A stretch of 64,000 bases of DNA from Duganella radicis (GCF_009720825.1 NZ_WNKY01000008.1:1-64000), one strand, 5' to 3'. Positions 10,349 to 19,606 are shown, numbered from the stretch's first letter. Numbers and translations are program-made. The notes: generated by a model not told the origin, from the sequence alone.

Positions 10349-11875
10349 ATGTGTGGCATTGTCGGCGTCGTATCCCATCAACCTGTCAATCAAATGCTGT
10401 ATGACGCCTTGCTGCTGTTGCAGCACCGCGGCCAGGATGCGGCGGGTATCGCGACCAATCACAGCAGCATGTTCGCCATGCACAAGGCCAACGGCCTGGT
10501 GCGCGACGTGTTCCGTACCCGTAACATGCGTACGCTGCAAGGCAATTCCGGTATCGGCCACTGCCGCTACCCAACCGCCGGCTCGTCGAGCGAGGAAGAG
10601 GCGCAGCCGTTCTACGTCAACGCGCCGTTCGGCATCACGCTGGCGCACAACGGCAACCTGACCAACTGGGAACAGCTCAAGAAAGAGATGTTCATCAATG
10701 ACCGCCGCCACATCAACACCGACTCCGACTCGGAAGTGCTGCTGAACGTGCTGGCGCACGAAATCCAGAAGGCCACGGTCGACATCTCGATCGACGCCGA
10801 CACCATCTTCAACGCCGTGACCGTGCTGCACCGCCGTGTGCGCGGCGGTTACGCCGCCGTGGCGCAAATCGCCGGCGTCGGCCTGCTGGCCTTCCGCGAT
10901 CCGTTCGGCATTCGTCCGCTGTGCCTGGGCATCAACGAAACCCCGGAGGGCGTGGAATACCTGATCGCCTCGGAATCGGTGGCGCTGGAAGGCATGGGCT
11001 TCCGCTTCGTGCGCGACATCGCGCCGGGCGAGGCGGTGTTCATCGACAACGACAAGCAACTGCACGCGCGCCAGTGCGCCGACAATCCCACCCTGAACCC
11101 ATGCGTGTTCGAGTACGTCTACCTGGCGCGTCCGGATTCGGTGATCGACGGCGCCTCGGTGTACAACACCCGCCTGAAAATGGGCGAGTACCTGGCCGAG
11201 AAAATCAAGCGCGAAGGCCTGGCCGACGATATCGACGTGGTCATGCCGATTCCGGATTCGTCGCGTCCGGCCGCGATCCAGCTGGCGCTGGCGCTGAAAA
11301 AAGAATACCGCGAAGGCTTCATCAAGAACCGCTACATCGGCCGCACCTTCATCATGCCGGGCCAGGCCGCGCGCAAGAAATCCGTGCGCCAGAAGCTGAA
11401 CGCGATTCCGGATGAATTCAAGGGCAAGGTGGTGCTGCTGGTGGACGACTCCATCGTGCGTGGCACCACCAGCCGCGAGATCGTGCAGATGGCGCGCGAC
11501 TCCGGCGCCAAGAAAGTGATTTTCGCCTCGGCCGCGCCGCCAGTGATCTATCCGAACGTGTACGGCATCGACATGCCGACCCGCGACGAGCTGATCGCCC
11601 ACGGCCGCACCGTGGAGGAAGTGTGCCGCGAGATCACCGCCGACGCGCTGGTCTACCAGGATCTGGACGCGCTGAAACGCGCCATCTCGGACGTCAATCC
11701 GGCGCTGCAAAACTTCGAAGCCTCGTGCTTCGACGGCGTCTACGTGACGGGCGACGTGACGCGCGAGTATCTGGATAAACTGGAATACGAGCGTCACCAC
11801 CCGACCAAGGCCAGGGCGCCGGAAGACGCGGCCCGCTCGCAACTGAACCTGAACCTGGCGGCCAGCGAAGCGTAA
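10349..11875 (+). CDS. purF: amidophosphoribosyltransferase
   Basis: PurF transfers the glutamine amide to PRPP in the first committed step of purine synthesis. The product is 508 aa. The N-terminal Met is followed at once by the nucleophile Cys2 (MCGIVGVV) of the Ntn glutaminase domain. The C-terminal phosphoribosyltransferase domain carries the PRPP loop [20 protein letters not shown] ribosome-binding site precedes the ATG. The next gene begins 2 nt after the stop. Confidence 0.97.
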   Translation: MCGIVGVVSHQPVNQMLYDALLLLQHRGQDAAGIATNHSSMFAMHKANGLVRDVFRTRNMRTLQGNSGIGHCRYPTAGSSSEEEAQPFYVNAPFGITLAHNGNLTNWEQLKKEMFINDRRHINTDSDSEVLLNVLAHEIQKATVDISIDADTIFNAVTVLHRRVRGGYAAVAQIAGVGLLAFRDPFGIRPLCLGINETPEGVEYLIASESVALEGMGFRFVRDIAPGEAVFIDNDKQLHARQCADNPTLNPCVFEYVYLARPDSVIDGASVYNTRLKMGEYLAEKIKREGLADDIDVVMPIPDSSRPAAIQLALALKKEYREGFIKNRYIGRTFIMPGQAARKKSVRQKLNAIPDEFKGKVVLLVDDSIVRGTTSREIVQMARDSGAKKVIFASAAPPVIYPNVYGIDMPTRDELIAHGRTVEEVCREITADALVYQDLDALKRAISDVNPALQNFEASCFDGVYVTGDVTREYLDKLEYERHHPTKARAPEDAARSQLNLNLAASEA

Positions 11876-11877
11876 CC

Positions 11878-13122
11878 ATGAGCGACAAGAAGAACTACGG
11901 TTTCACTACCACCATCCTGCACGGCGACCGCCAGAAGGGCATCGAGCACGGTTCGCTGCACAAGCCGATCCACACCTCGGTCGCCTTCGGCTACGCCGAT
12001 GCGCGCCAGCTGGCGTCGGTGTTCCAGGGCAAGGAGCCGGGCTTCCGCTACGGCCGCCAGGGCAACCCGACCATCTCGGCGCTGGAAGAGAAGGTCAACA
12101 AGATGGAGCAGGGCGTCGGCACCATCTGCTTCGCCACCGGCATGGGCGCGATCGGCGCCGTGGTGCAGGCACTGCTGCGCGCCGGCGACCACGTGGTGTC
12201 GTCGTCCTTCCTGTTCGGTAACACCAACAGCCTGTGGCAGACCGCTATGAGCCAGGGCATCGGCGTGTCCTTCGTGGACGCCACCGAGGTGGCCAATGTC
12301 GAAGCGGCCATCACCGACAATACCCGCGTGGTGTTTGTCGAAACCATCGCCAATCCGCGCACGCAAGTGGCGGACCTCAAGCGCATCGGCGAACTGTGCA
12401 AGGCGCGCGGCATCCTGTACGTGGTGGACAACACCATGACCACGCCTTACCTGTTCCAGCCGAAGTCGGTGCACGCGGGCCTGGTGGTCAACGCGCTGAC
12501 CAAGTCGATCGGCGGCCACGGCAACGCGCTGGGCGGCAGCGTCACCGACACCGGCGCCTACGACTGGACCCGGTTCCCGAACATCTACGAGAACTACAAG
12601 AAAGCCGCGCCGCCGCAATGGGGCCTGGCGCAGATCCGCGCCAAGGCGCTGCGCGACTTCGGCTCCTCGCTGGCGCCGGACGCCGCGCACCACATCGCCG
12701 TCGGCGCCGAAACGCTGGCGCTGCGCATGCAGCGCACCACCGCCAACGCGCTGGCGCTGGCCGAGATGCTGGAGAAGGATGAGCGCGTCGCGGCGGTCTA
12801 CTATCCGGGCCTGAAATCGCACCCGCAGCACGGCATCAGCGCGGAACTGTTCCGCGCGCACGGCTCGCTGCTGAGCTTTGAGCTGAAGGATGGCCTCGAT
12901 TGCTTCGACTTCCTGAACCGTCTGAAACTGGCGATTCCAGCCTCGAACCTCGGTGACAACCGCACGCTGATCATCCCGGTCGCCCACACCATCTTCTACG
13001 AGATGGGCGCCGCGCGCCGCGCTTCGATGGGCATCGCCGAATCGCTGATCCGCGTGTCGGTGGGCATCGAAGACACCGACGATCTGCTGGACGACTTCTG
13101 CTGCGCCCTCGAAGGCTGCTGA
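11878..13122 (+). CDS. Cys/Met-metabolism PLP enzyme (cystathionine gamma-synthase / O-succinylhomoserine sulfhydrylase family)
   Basis: This is a 414-aa fold-type I PLP enzyme. YGRQGNPT binds the PLP phosphate across the dimer, FATGMGAIGAV is the cofactor stacking region, and NALTKSIGGHGN supplies the Schiff-base lysine (Lys209). In many beta-proteobacteria the gene after purF is annotated metZ (O-succinylhomoserine sulfhydrylase). The sequence is also close to a distinct cystathionine gamma-synthase-like clade, so substrate is not settled. The start lies 2 nt after purF, implying cotranscription. Confidence 0.85.
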   Translation: MSDKKNYGFTTTILHGDRQKGIEHGSLHKPIHTSVAFGYADARQLASVFQGKEPGFRYGRQGNPTISALEEKVNKMEQGVGTICFATGMGAIGAVVQALLRAGDHVVSSSFLFGNTNSLWQTAMSQGIGVSFVDATEVANVEAAITDNTRVVFVETIANPRTQVADLKRIGELCKARGILYVVDNTMTTPYLFQPKSVHAGLVVNALTKSIGGHGNALGGSVTDTGAYDWTRFPNIYENYKKAAPPQWGLAQIRAKALRDFGSSLAPDAAHHIAVGAETLALRMQRTTANALALAEMLEKDERVAAVYYPGLKSHPQHGISAELFRAHGSLLSFELKDGLDCFDFLNRLKLAIPASNLGDNRTLIIPVAHTIFYEMGAARRASMGIAESLIRVSVGIEDTDDLLDDFCCALEGC

Positions 13123-13124
13123 CG

Positions 13125-13574
13125 ATGAAAGCGCTGATCGCCACCGGCCTGATGGCAGCCGCTGCGGCGGCCCAGGCCGGCGATCACCGCGTTGAAATCG
13201 ATTACTACACCCATCACTACGACGGCGCCGACATCGCGCTGTCGCGCTTTCATTGCGGCGTGGCCAGCGCCATGCACACCGCCGAAGAGCGCGGCGCCTG
13301 GCTGGCCTGCTATGGCCGTTTCGCGGTCAACTACAAGGCCTCGCTGCCGGTAGGACGCACCATCCCCGTGGAAGTGGCGGACGCCATGAGCGAGGCCGAA
13401 CTGGCCGCCGCGCAGCAATTGATGAATCAGGTCTTTGTGCAGGTCGCACAGGAGGCACGCCAGCAAGCCGATCTGGTCTTGCTGGCGCAGGGGGATGTGC
13501 TTAGTGCCAGGTCCGCATCAGGCCTACTGCCAGGCCTTCCAGCGCAAACTCGTCAGCTTCCGGATCGACCTTGA
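13125..13574 (+). CDS. small exported hypothetical protein
   Basis: The 149-aa product starts 2 nt after the preceding gene. A signal peptide is evident ([19 protein letters not shown], cleavage near residue 18). The mature part has two Cys (HCGVASAMH and WLACYGRF) and no family I recognise. The last 74 nt overlap the convergent 3' end of lexA, and the C-terminal ~25 residues are antisense to lexA, so the natural C-terminus may have been extended by loss of a stop. Expression as the last gene of the purF transcript is likely. Confidence 0.6.
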   Translation: MKALIATGLMAAAAAAQAGDHRVEIDYYTHHYDGADIALSRFHCGVASAMHTAEERGAWLACYGRFAVNYKASLPVGRTIPVEVADAMSEAELAAAQQLMNQVFVQVAQEARQQADLVLLAQGDVLSARSASGLLPGLPAQTRQLPDRP

Positions 13575-14139
13575 TGATCTTGAAGTCCGGATTCTCCGGC
13601 AACAGCTCGATGGTCGAGCCGGTCTTGCGGTAGCGCTTGACCGTCACTTCGCTGCCGATGCGGGCCACCACGATCTGGCCGTTCTTGGCGCTGTCGACTT
13701 TTTTCACGGCCAGCAGATCGCCATCCATGATGCCGGCGTCGCGCATCGATTCGCCGCGCACCTTCAGCAGGTAATCCGGCCTGGAGGCAAACATGGCCGG
13801 GTCGACGCTGTAACTGGTTTCCAGGTTCTCCTGCGCCAGGATGGGCGAGCCGGCGGCCACGCGGCCGATCAGCGGCAGCGACATCATCAGCGCCGCCGGC
13901 ACCTTCGGCGCCGGCGGTTCGGCGTGCGCGCCCAGCAGACGGATGCCGCGCGAAGTGCCGGCGGCGATCTCGATCGCGCCCTTGCGCGCCAGCGCCTGCA
14001 AATGCTCCTCGGCGGCGTTGGCCGATTTGAAGCCCAGTTCGTTGGCGATCTCGGCGCGGGTCGGCGGGAAGCCGGTGTTTTCGATGGCGTCCTTGATCAG
14101 GTTCAGGATTTGTTCCTGGCGTGCGGTGAGCTTGAGCAT
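13501..14139 (-). CDS. lexA: SOS repressor LexA
   Basis: LexA represses SOS genes until RecA filaments trigger its self-cleavage. From the ATG at 14139 ([10 protein letters not shown]) the product is 212 aa; an upstream in-frame extension would run through the operators and is rejected. The N-terminal winged helix covers residues 1-70. The cleavage bond is Ala96-Gly97 (RVAAGSPI), and the Ser131 (GESM) and Lys168 (TVKRY) dyad is present. Two tandem LexA boxes upstream indicate autoregulation. The 3' end overlaps the convergent small exported-protein gene by 74 nt. Confidence 0.97.
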   Translation of the reverse strand: MLKLTARQEQILNLIKDAIENTGFPPTRAEIANELGFKSANAAEEHLQALARKGAIEIAAGTSRGIRLLGAHAEPPAPKVPAALMMSLPLIGRVAAGSPILAQENLETSYSVDPAMFASRPDYLLKVRGESMRDAGIMDGDLLAVKKVDSAKNGQIVVARIGSEVTVKRYRKTGSTIELLPENPDFKIIKVDPEADEFALEGLAVGLMRTWH

Positions 14140-14152
14140 GAGTACAGTGAGC

Positions 14153-14168
14153 CTGTGTATATGAACAG
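14153..14168 (-). promoter_or_regulatory. LexA (SOS) box 1 upstream of lexA
   Basis: The sequence CTGTGTATATGAACAG is a perfect CTGT-N8-ACAG site of the E. coli type, 14 bp upstream of the lexA start codon. Confidence 0.9.
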
Positions 14169-14169
14169 T

Positions 14170-14185
14170 CTGTATTTTTGTACAG
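14170..14185 (-). promoter_or_regulatory. LexA (SOS) box 2 upstream of lexA
   Basis: The sequence CTGTATTTTTGTACAG is a second perfect CTGT-N8-ACAG site. Its start is 17 bp from that of box 1, as in E. coli lexA, which also has tandem boxes. Together they should give tight autorepression. Confidence 0.9.
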
Positions 14186-14237
14186 TGTGAAGCGAAAAGC
14201 AAGGGAATTTGTTGCTTTACGCGAAATTAATTCATAT

Positions 14238-16976
14238 TCAATCGCCGATTCCCTTGCTGGCCCAGCTGCTTGGCCCGTCGGCGAGCGTGCCGAGGTACTC
14301 GCTGCGCTTGCCGTCGCGCTCGGTGATGATGCGGGCCTGGGGCGTGTGCGGCGTGCGCGCCGCCAGTTGCAGCGTGACCGCGCCGCTGCGCGGATCGTAG
14401 ACGGCGCTGTCGTACTTGCCGGCCTCCAGCGTGATCCAGATGCGTTGCGGCGCGATGAACAGGCGCGTGCGGGCGCTGTCCTTCGGCGTGATGTGCAGCC
14501 GGCCGTCGTCCGCCACCCGCAGGTTGGCGCCGAAGGCCAGCCAGCCGAAGGTTGGATCGTTCACCACGTAGGTGGCGCTGGCGTAGGCGTGGCCGTAGAA
14601 GCCCATGCCGTAGTCGCCGCTGTAGGCGTCCCAGCGCATCATGTCGGGCCAGGCGTGGAAGGCGGCCGAGGCGAAGCCCTGTTGGTCGATATTGGTGATG
14701 CCGCCCATCAGGCCGCCGTAGGCCACGCGCAGCAGATGCAGGTCGGATGGATTGGAGCGGTAGGCTTCGAACAGCGGCACGGCGTTCAGCGTCGAGCCGT
14801 AGTGGTGGATCTGGCGCTCGATGCGCTGTGTCTTGCCGCCGTACAGGAAGTCCCAGTAGCGGCGGGCGTTGCCGTTGTAGCCCCAGCTCGGGATGGTGGG
14901 GTCGTAGCCGAGGATGACCTCGCGCGTGATGTCGGCTTGCGGCTGGTAGCCGAAGTGGCGCATCCAGGCGTAGACCTCGGCCTGGCCGGTGGAGTCCCAG
15001 GCCATCTCGCTGCCGAACGGATAGGTGAGCGTGCGCCAGTGGTCGGCGCGCTGCTTCATCAGGCGCTCCATGTCGGCGGCTTCGGCTTGCAGGCCTTCGC
15101 GCCGCAAGTCCTTGAGGATGTCGACGAAGACGTCGCCTTCCATCAGGCCGAATTCCGCGTACTCGGGCGCGTCGCGCACCATGGCCACCACGGTCTGGTA
15201 GGCGTGTTCCAGATACCAGCGCCAGTCGTGCGTTTTTATGAGGCCGACATGGTTGCGCGCCAGGCGGTACAGCACCCAGTGGCCGATGGCGACGTGGGGA
15301 TAGTTGTAGGCGCGGCCGAGGTCGGCGGCGTCCTTCTTGCTCCACGAGGTCCAGCTTGTCCAGTCGGCCTTGGGATCGTAATAGTTGGGGAAGGCTTGCG
15401 GGTCGTAGTAGAACAGGCTCTTGCGCACGGCGCCGGCCTGCGGGCCGTCGGCCACTTGCAGCTTGCCGACCACGGTTTCGTTGACCAGCTGTTCCAGCCT
15501 GGCGATTTCGGCGGCGTCGGGATTGTCCAGCTGCTTCATCATGACGGCCACCCAGCTGCCGCCGCCACCTTCATCGCTCATGCCGGAGATCCATACGCGG
15601 GTGTCGCCGGTGACGATGCGGTTGGCCTCGCGGTCGTAGGTCAGGATGGCGGGCGCGCGCTGGAAAGGATCGTTCTTGTCGTCGAACCATTGGCGGGTGG
15701 TGGCGAAGCGGCCGAGGTCGGCAACGGTCTGCTCCAGCGGCTTGGTGATGAAGTAGCTGATGGTTTGCACGCTGTGGTCGGCGTAGGTGATGCTCAGGCG
15801 CGCCGGCCCCCAGCCCTGGCTCCTGATGGTGTAGCGCAGCCAGCCCTTGGCGGCCCAGTCGCCGCCGCTTCCGCCGGCCGCCGCCGCCGTGCCGCCGCCC
15901 CCGGGCGCTGACGCTATCCCGTGTCCAGCGCCCGCGCCGCCCCTGTGGGCCGCTGAGGCCGTCCCGTGCCCGTCGCCGCCCGCCACGGGCGTGACGGTCA
16001 GCGAGCCCGCCGGCTCGGCGCTGATGCTGGCGACCTGTTGCGGGCTATGCAGGAACAGCGTGGCGTCCAGGTCGGTCGGCACCACATAGCCGGGCACGCC
16101 CACCGCCACCGGCCGCCGCTGCGCGACCAGCGTCTGCTCGATGGCGCGGATCGACCGCGCGGTCACGAAACGTACGCCGATCTCGCGCCGCTCGCCGGGC
16201 CGCAGCATCAGGCTGCTGGGCGCATTCCATTGCTCGCCGGCGTTTTTCCAGTCGGTTTCGGCATAGGCCTTGCTGGCCACGGTCCAGTCGTAGAAACCTT
16301 CGGCGGTCTGCTCGCGCTGGCTGCCATCCTTGATCGGACGCCAGGCCTCCAGCGGCGTGCGGCCGTCCGGCAGCACCAGCAGGGCGGGACCCTTGCCGTT
16401 GAGGCGCGTCACCTGCACATAGCCGGCGTCGCGGCCGATGTAGGGATCGGTAAAACTGGCGCTGGCATGGGCCTGCTCCAGCGTGCGGTCGGTGATGATG
16501 TTGTCGAACACCATGGGCATGCCGAGGCCGCCGATTTCCACCGGCCGCGCCGAACGATTCATCAGCGTGAAGCGCAGCACCAGCGTGCCGTTCACATTGA
16601 GCCAGCGCCGCTCCACCGCCAGCGGCAGGTCGGCGCCCAAGGTGGCCGTGATGTCGGCCGCCGCCAGCGCGCCGGCGGCGGGCAGCATGCGCAGCGGCTG
16701 TCGGGCGCGCGCTGTATCGTATTCCTGCCAGGGGCCGTTGCCGCTGCGCAGGCGCAGCGTCAGGTCGCCGATGTGATGGTAGCCATTGCCGCGCCGCTCG
16801 TCGGCGCGGGTGCCGGGCACAAAGTCGAAGCTGGGATCGCTGACCGGCGTCAGCCGGGCCAGTGTTTGCGTATCGCCACGCAAGGCCAGCAGCAGTTGCG
16901 GCGTGCTGTAGGCGTGGTCGGCGGCGGTGGCGGGAAGGGCGATGGCTAGGGCTAGCAGGGCAGGAAATATTTTCAT
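14238..16976 (-). CDS. large exported DUF5695-type protein
   Basis: The 912-aa protein starts at the ATG at 16976, giving a clear signal peptide (MKIFPALLALAIALPATAAD). It resembles the DUF5695 family, whose N-terminal beta-sandwich and C-terminal alpha-helical toroid suggest a glycoside-hydrolase-like secreted or periplasmic enzyme; no activity can be read from the sequence. In the middle (nt about 15863-15990) there is a Gly/Ala-rich low-complexity insert between the two domain regions, which looks like an interdomain linker. It runs in the same direction as lexA but is separated from it by the SOS promoter. A conserved hairpin lies just upstream. Confidence 0.75.
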   Translation of the reverse strand: MKIFPALLALAIALPATAADHAYSTPQLLLALRGDTQTLARLTPVSDPSFDFVPGTRADERRGNGYHHIGDLTLRLRSGNGPWQEYDTARARQPLRMLPAAGALAAADITATLGADLPLAVERRWLNVNGTLVLRFTLMNRSARPVEIGGLGMPMVFDNIITDRTLEQAHASASFTDPYIGRDAGYVQVTRLNGKGPALLVLPDGRTPLEAWRPIKDGSQREQTAEGFYDWTVASKAYAETDWKNAGEQWNAPSSLMLRPGERREIGVRFVTARSIRAIEQTLVAQRRPVAVGVPGYVVPTDLDATLFLHSPQQVASISAEPAGSLTVTPVAGGDGHGTASAAHRGGAGAGHGIASAPGGGGTAAAAGGSGGDWAAKGWLRYTIRSQGWGPARLSITYADHSVQTISYFITKPLEQTVADLGRFATTRQWFDDKNDPFQRAPAILTYDREANRIVTGDTRVWISGMSDEGGGGSWVAVMMKQLDNPDAAEIARLEQLVNETVVGKLQVADGPQAGAVRKSLFYYDPQAFPNYYDPKADWTSWTSWSKKDAADLGRAYNYPHVAIGHWVLYRLARNHVGLIKTHDWRWYLEHAYQTVVAMVRDAPEYAEFGLMEGDVFVDILKDLRREGLQAEAADMERLMKQRADHWRTLTYPFGSEMAWDSTGQAEVYAWMRHFGYQPQADITREVILGYDPTIPSWGYNGNARRYWDFLYGGKTQRIERQIHHYGSTLNAVPLFEAYRSNPSDLHLLRVAYGGLMGGITNIDQQGFASAAFHAWPDMMRWDAYSGDYGMGFYGHAYASATYVVNDPTFGWLAFGANLRVADDGRLHITPKDSARTRLFIAPQRIWITLEAGKYDSAVYDPRSGAVTLQLAARTPHTPQARIITERDGKRSEYLGTLADGPSSWASKGIGD

Positions 16977-16995
16977 GCAGCTAATCGTAGCATCG

Positions 16996-17040
16996 CGCGC
17001 CGGACTGGATGGCGCTTTTTTGCGCATCCAGCCCGGCGCG
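16996..17040 (-). terminator. strong intergenic hairpin between OMP gene and DUF5695 gene
   Basis: Arms of 16 nt (16996-17011 and 17025-17040) pair with a single A/C position that becomes a G-U wobble only when transcribed from the minus strand. The loop contains a T/A run. This fits a transcription terminator or processing hairpin for the 17046-18312 operon. There is no U-tract directly after the stem, so intrinsic termination is uncertain. Confidence 0.55.
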
Positions 17041-17045
17041 GTGCA

Positions 17046-17648
17046 TCAGAAGTGGTAGTTGATGCCGAAGGTGACGGTCTTGAATTTCAGGCCGCTGCCC
17101 AGGTTGTCGTCCTTGCTCCAGTCCTTGGACAGGTTGTAGGTCAGCACTTCGATGTTGGTGCTCAGCGCCGGCGACCAGGCCCACTCGGCGCCGGCGCCGG
17201 CGGTCCAGCCGTATTTGCCGGTTCTCACGCCGGCATCGTCCAGCCGGCCGATCGCCACGCCACCGGTCCCGTACAGGAACAGGCGGTCGTCCAGCATCAG
17301 CGAACCGCCGCGCACGCGGCCGCTCGCCAGCAGCGGCAGCTTGACGTGCGGCGACAACGCGCCGCCGGGGCCGGCCTCGATGCGGGTGGCGCCGAAACTG
17401 TTTTCGATCCCCACCACAAACGCCGGGCTGATGCGGTAGTTGTAGCCCAGCTGGACGGCGCCCAGCGCGCCGCTGCCGTCGCCATTGAAGCGGCCCAGCC
17501 GGGTGGTGACGGTGTCGCTGTCGGTGGTGCCGCGGCCGCCGTTGATGCCGCCGTAGAAGCCGCTCCACGGTTCGGCCGCGCCGCCCAGCAGGCAGACGCT
17601 CAGGCCGCAGAGCGCGGCGGCGCCACGCAGGAATTTGCTGTTCATCAT
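17046..17648 (-). CDS. outer-membrane beta-barrel protein (OmpA/porin-like small barrel)
   Basis: This 200-aa protein has a signal peptide (ALCGLSVCLLGGAAE) and mature sequence starting WSGFYGGINGGRG, the usual opening of eight-stranded barrels. Alternating hydrophobic strands follow, and it ends in the aromatic signature FGINYHF expected by the BAM complex. The specific function is unknown. It is the second gene of a two-gene operon 10 nt after a lipoprotein gene, under a TetR-type operator region. Confidence 0.82.
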   Translation of the reverse strand: MMNSKFLRGAAALCGLSVCLLGGAAEPWSGFYGGINGGRGTTDSDTVTTRLGRFNGDGSGALGAVQLGYNYRISPAFVVGIENSFGATRIEAGPGGALSPHVKLPLLASGRVRGGSLMLDDRLFLYGTGGVAIGRLDDAGVRTGKYGWTAGAGAEWAWSPALSTNIEVLTYNLSKDWSKDDNLGSGLKFKTVTFGINYHF

Positions 17649-17658
17649 AGATCGCTCC

Positions 17659-18312
17659 TTATTGCAGTTGGGTTAGTAATTCCTCGGCGCCTTTTTCCAG
17701 TCCGGTCCTGGCGGCGCTCAGCGCGCCGATGGTCGCGCTGACATTCATCGCGTTCGGGTATTGCCGGGCCTGATAAGCCTTGAGCAGCCGGTCGTCCATG
17801 GCGTCGTACACCGCCACCGCGTAGCTGACCGAGCCCATGAAGATGCCCTCCCTGCCGCGCAGCGACTGCACGGTGTTGTAGGGCAGGCCGACCAGGTCGA
17901 AGCGGGTGAAGGTGGAGACCACGGCGGTATTGGTGCTGGCGCCGGTCAGGGTGAGGCGCAGGCGCAGCGTGCCGGGCCGCGCGCTGTCGGCGAGGCGGAA
18001 GCGCGTGCTCAGCGCCTGGCCGAATTGCTGTTGCATCGCGGCCGCCAGCTCGTGCTTGTCGCGCTCCGGCAGGTCGCCGAACTGGTGGTCGGCGCCGCGA
18101 TAAATGGCCACCGGTTCGATGATGATGGCGTGGTAGTGCTCCCGGCGCGCGTTGTCGGCGTAGGAATACGGCCGCGTGGCCGCGCTGTCGGGCCGTAGCC
18201 AGGGTGAAACCGGCAGGTCGGTATAGCGCGCCGGCGGCGTGCCGGCGCAACCGGCCAGCGCCACCAAGGCGGCGCTGCCCAGCAGGGCGGGAAGGGGGAA
18301 GTGAGTGGTCAA
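17659..18312 (-). CDS. outer-membrane/periplasmic lipoprotein (DUF3313-like)
   Basis: The 217-aa product has a lipoprotein signal peptide with lipobox LAGC (Cys about residue 22). The body resembles DUF3313-type lipoproteins: YHAIIIEPVAIYRG near the start, then a beta-strand-rich domain with LRLRLTLTGA and a C-terminal helical segment. The biochemical role is unknown. It is followed by the beta-barrel gene and is divergent from the TetR gene, with paired operators between them, so it is probably the regulated target. Confidence 0.75.
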   Translation of the reverse strand: MTTHFPLPALLGSAALVALAGCAGTPPARYTDLPVSPWLRPDSAATRPYSYADNARREHYHAIIIEPVAIYRGADHQFGDLPERDKHELAAAMQQQFGQALSTRFRLADSARPGTLRLRLTLTGASTNTAVVSTFTRFDLVGLPYNTVQSLRGREGIFMGSVSYAVAVYDAMDDRLLKAYQARQYPNAMNVSATIGALSAARTGLEKGAEELLTQLQ

Positions 18313-18374
18313 GATACTCCTCTTTGAGTGGATGAAGATGCGTTTGGTCGACCGGTGCGCTCGGAAAATCCGCT

Positions 18375-18391
18375 AATGACCGATCGATCAT
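18375..18391 (+). promoter_or_regulatory. TetR-type operator half, left arm
   Basis: The 17-nt sequence AATGACCGATCGATCAT is the exact reverse complement of the site at 18410-18426. It also contains an internal CGATCG palindrome. It lies 62 nt upstream of the lipoprotein start codon. Confidence 0.75.
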
Positions 18392-18409
18392 ATTTATCCT
18401 AACACGATA

Positions 18410-18426
18410 ATGATCGATCGGTCATT
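18410..18426 (+). promoter_or_regulatory. TetR-type operator half, right arm
   Basis: ATGATCGATCGGTCATT is the perfect inverted copy of 18375-18391, with an 18-nt AT-rich spacer between them. It lies 46 nt before the TetR start codon, in the divergent promoter region. Confidence 0.75.
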
Positions 18427-18458
18427 AGTGTTCGCGGCTAAGATACTGTTTTTTACTA

Positions 18459-18472
18459 ACCGATCGTTCATC
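18459..18472 (+). promoter_or_regulatory. third TetR-type operator copy abutting the tetR start codon
   Basis: AACCGATCGTTCAT differs from the core of the left arm (GACCGATCGATCAT) at two positions. It ends directly before the ATG of the regulator, so binding here would block its own expression. Confidence 0.55.
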
Positions 18473-19090
18473 ATGGATGTTCCAGCCAAGAAACGCGTGC
18501 GTCTGACCACCGAGGTGCGGCGTCAGCAGATCCTGGACGCGGCGCTCACCGAATTCACCGCGCTGGGTTTCAACGCCGCCAGCATTGCCAAGATCGCCGC
18601 CCGGGCTGGCATGTCCAAGGCCAATCTGTACGTTCACTTCGCCAGCAAGGACGAGATTTTCGAGACGCTGCTGAGGGATGTGCTGCAACCGGCGCTGGGC
18701 GCCTGGCAGCTGCCGCCGGCCGGCGCCAATGTGCAGAGCGAGCTGGACGCCTACATCGACAAGCAATATGAGCAAATGACGCCGCAGATGATGTCGATCA
18801 TGAAACTCGTGATCGCCGAGGGGCACCGCGTGCCGGAGCTGATCCGCCGCTGGCAGGACGAGACGGTGCTGCCGGCGCACCGCGCGCAGCAGGCCCGGAT
18901 CGACCAGTACGTGGCCGAGGGGGCGCTGCAAAAGACGCCGCTGACCGACAATTTCAACATCGTCATGGCGCCGGTGCTGTACGCCGTGATCTGCAAGCTG
19001 ATCTTCACGCCGGCGGTGGCCGAGGCCGAATGCCTGAAGACCCGGGAAACCCACCGGCAGCTGATCCGGCTGTTGTTGAAAGCGCCATAG
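18473..19090 (+). CDS. TetR/AcrR family transcriptional regulator
   Basis: From the ATG at 18473 (MDVPAKKRVRLTTE) the product is 205 aa. The N-terminal TetR HTH domain is clear: RRQQILDAALTEFTALGFN, then SIAKIAARAGMSKANLYVHF. The C-terminal half has features of the TetR_C AefR/YbjK-type ligand domain. The start region is overlapped by an operator copy, and paired operators lie between it and the divergent lipoprotein/OMP operon. It therefore most likely represses both directions and responds to an unknown ligand. Confidence 0.9.
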   Translation: MDVPAKKRVRLTTEVRRQQILDAALTEFTALGFNAASIAKIAARAGMSKANLYVHFASKDEIFETLLRDVLQPALGAWQLPPAGANVQSELDAYIDKQYEQMTPQMMSIMKLVIAEGHRVPELIRRWQDETVLPAHRAQQARIDQYVAEGALQKTPLTDNFNIVMAPVLYAVICKLIFTPAVAEAECLKTRETHRQLIRLLLKAP

Positions 19091-19205
19091 CCACGGCCGG
19101 GCTGGCGTTTTGCCCGCAAAGGTGATATAGTCGCGGGCTTACCTCTTCCCACACCTGTCTTGACGCCAGGGTGGGCTATTTATCAAGTCCTTAAGGGAGT
19201 TATAC

Positions 19206-19586
19206 ATGCGTCACTACGAAATCGTATTTATCGTCCACCCGGACCAGAGCGAGCAAGTGCCCGCCATGATCGAGCGTTACAAAACCACCGTAACGACCCG
19301 CGGCGGCAACGTTCACCGTGTTGAAGATTGGGGCCGCCGTCAAATGGCTTACTCGATCCAGAAACTGGCGAAAGCTCACTACATCTGCCTGAACATCGAG
19401 TGCGACAACGAGACCCTGGTCGAGCTGGAAACCGCATTCAAATTCAATGATGCCGTTCTGCGTCACCTGACCGTCAAGATGAAGAAAGCGGAAACCGCTC
19501 CTTCGCCGATGATGAAATCGGTACAACGCGAAGACGCGGCGAAATCGCACCGCGCGGAAGCCGCAGCCGCTGCTCCAGCCGCCTGA
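19206..19586 (+). CDS. rpsF: 30S ribosomal protein S6
   Basis: S6 binds the central domain of 16S rRNA together with S18. The product is 126 aa with the typical opening [18 protein letters not shown] and a C-terminal Ala-rich tail. An AAGGGAG ribosome-binding site precedes the ATG. It heads the rpsF-priB-rpsR-rplI operon. A TATAGT -10-like element lies at 19126-19131; the -35 is unclear. Confidence 0.97.
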   Translation: MRHYEIVFIVHPDQSEQVPAMIERYKTTVTTRGGNVHRVEDWGRRQMAYSIQKLAKAHYICLNIECDNETLVELETAFKFNDAVLRHLTVKMKKAETAPSPMMKSVQREDAAKSHRAEAAAAAPAA

Positions 19587-19606
19587 TTGACTGAGAAGGA
19601 ACCGAG

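Noticed and set aside
14178..15911. 577-aa + strand frame over the DUF5695 gene
   Set aside because: It lacks motifs and would run through the lexA promoter; the minus strand frame has a signal peptide and family resemblance.
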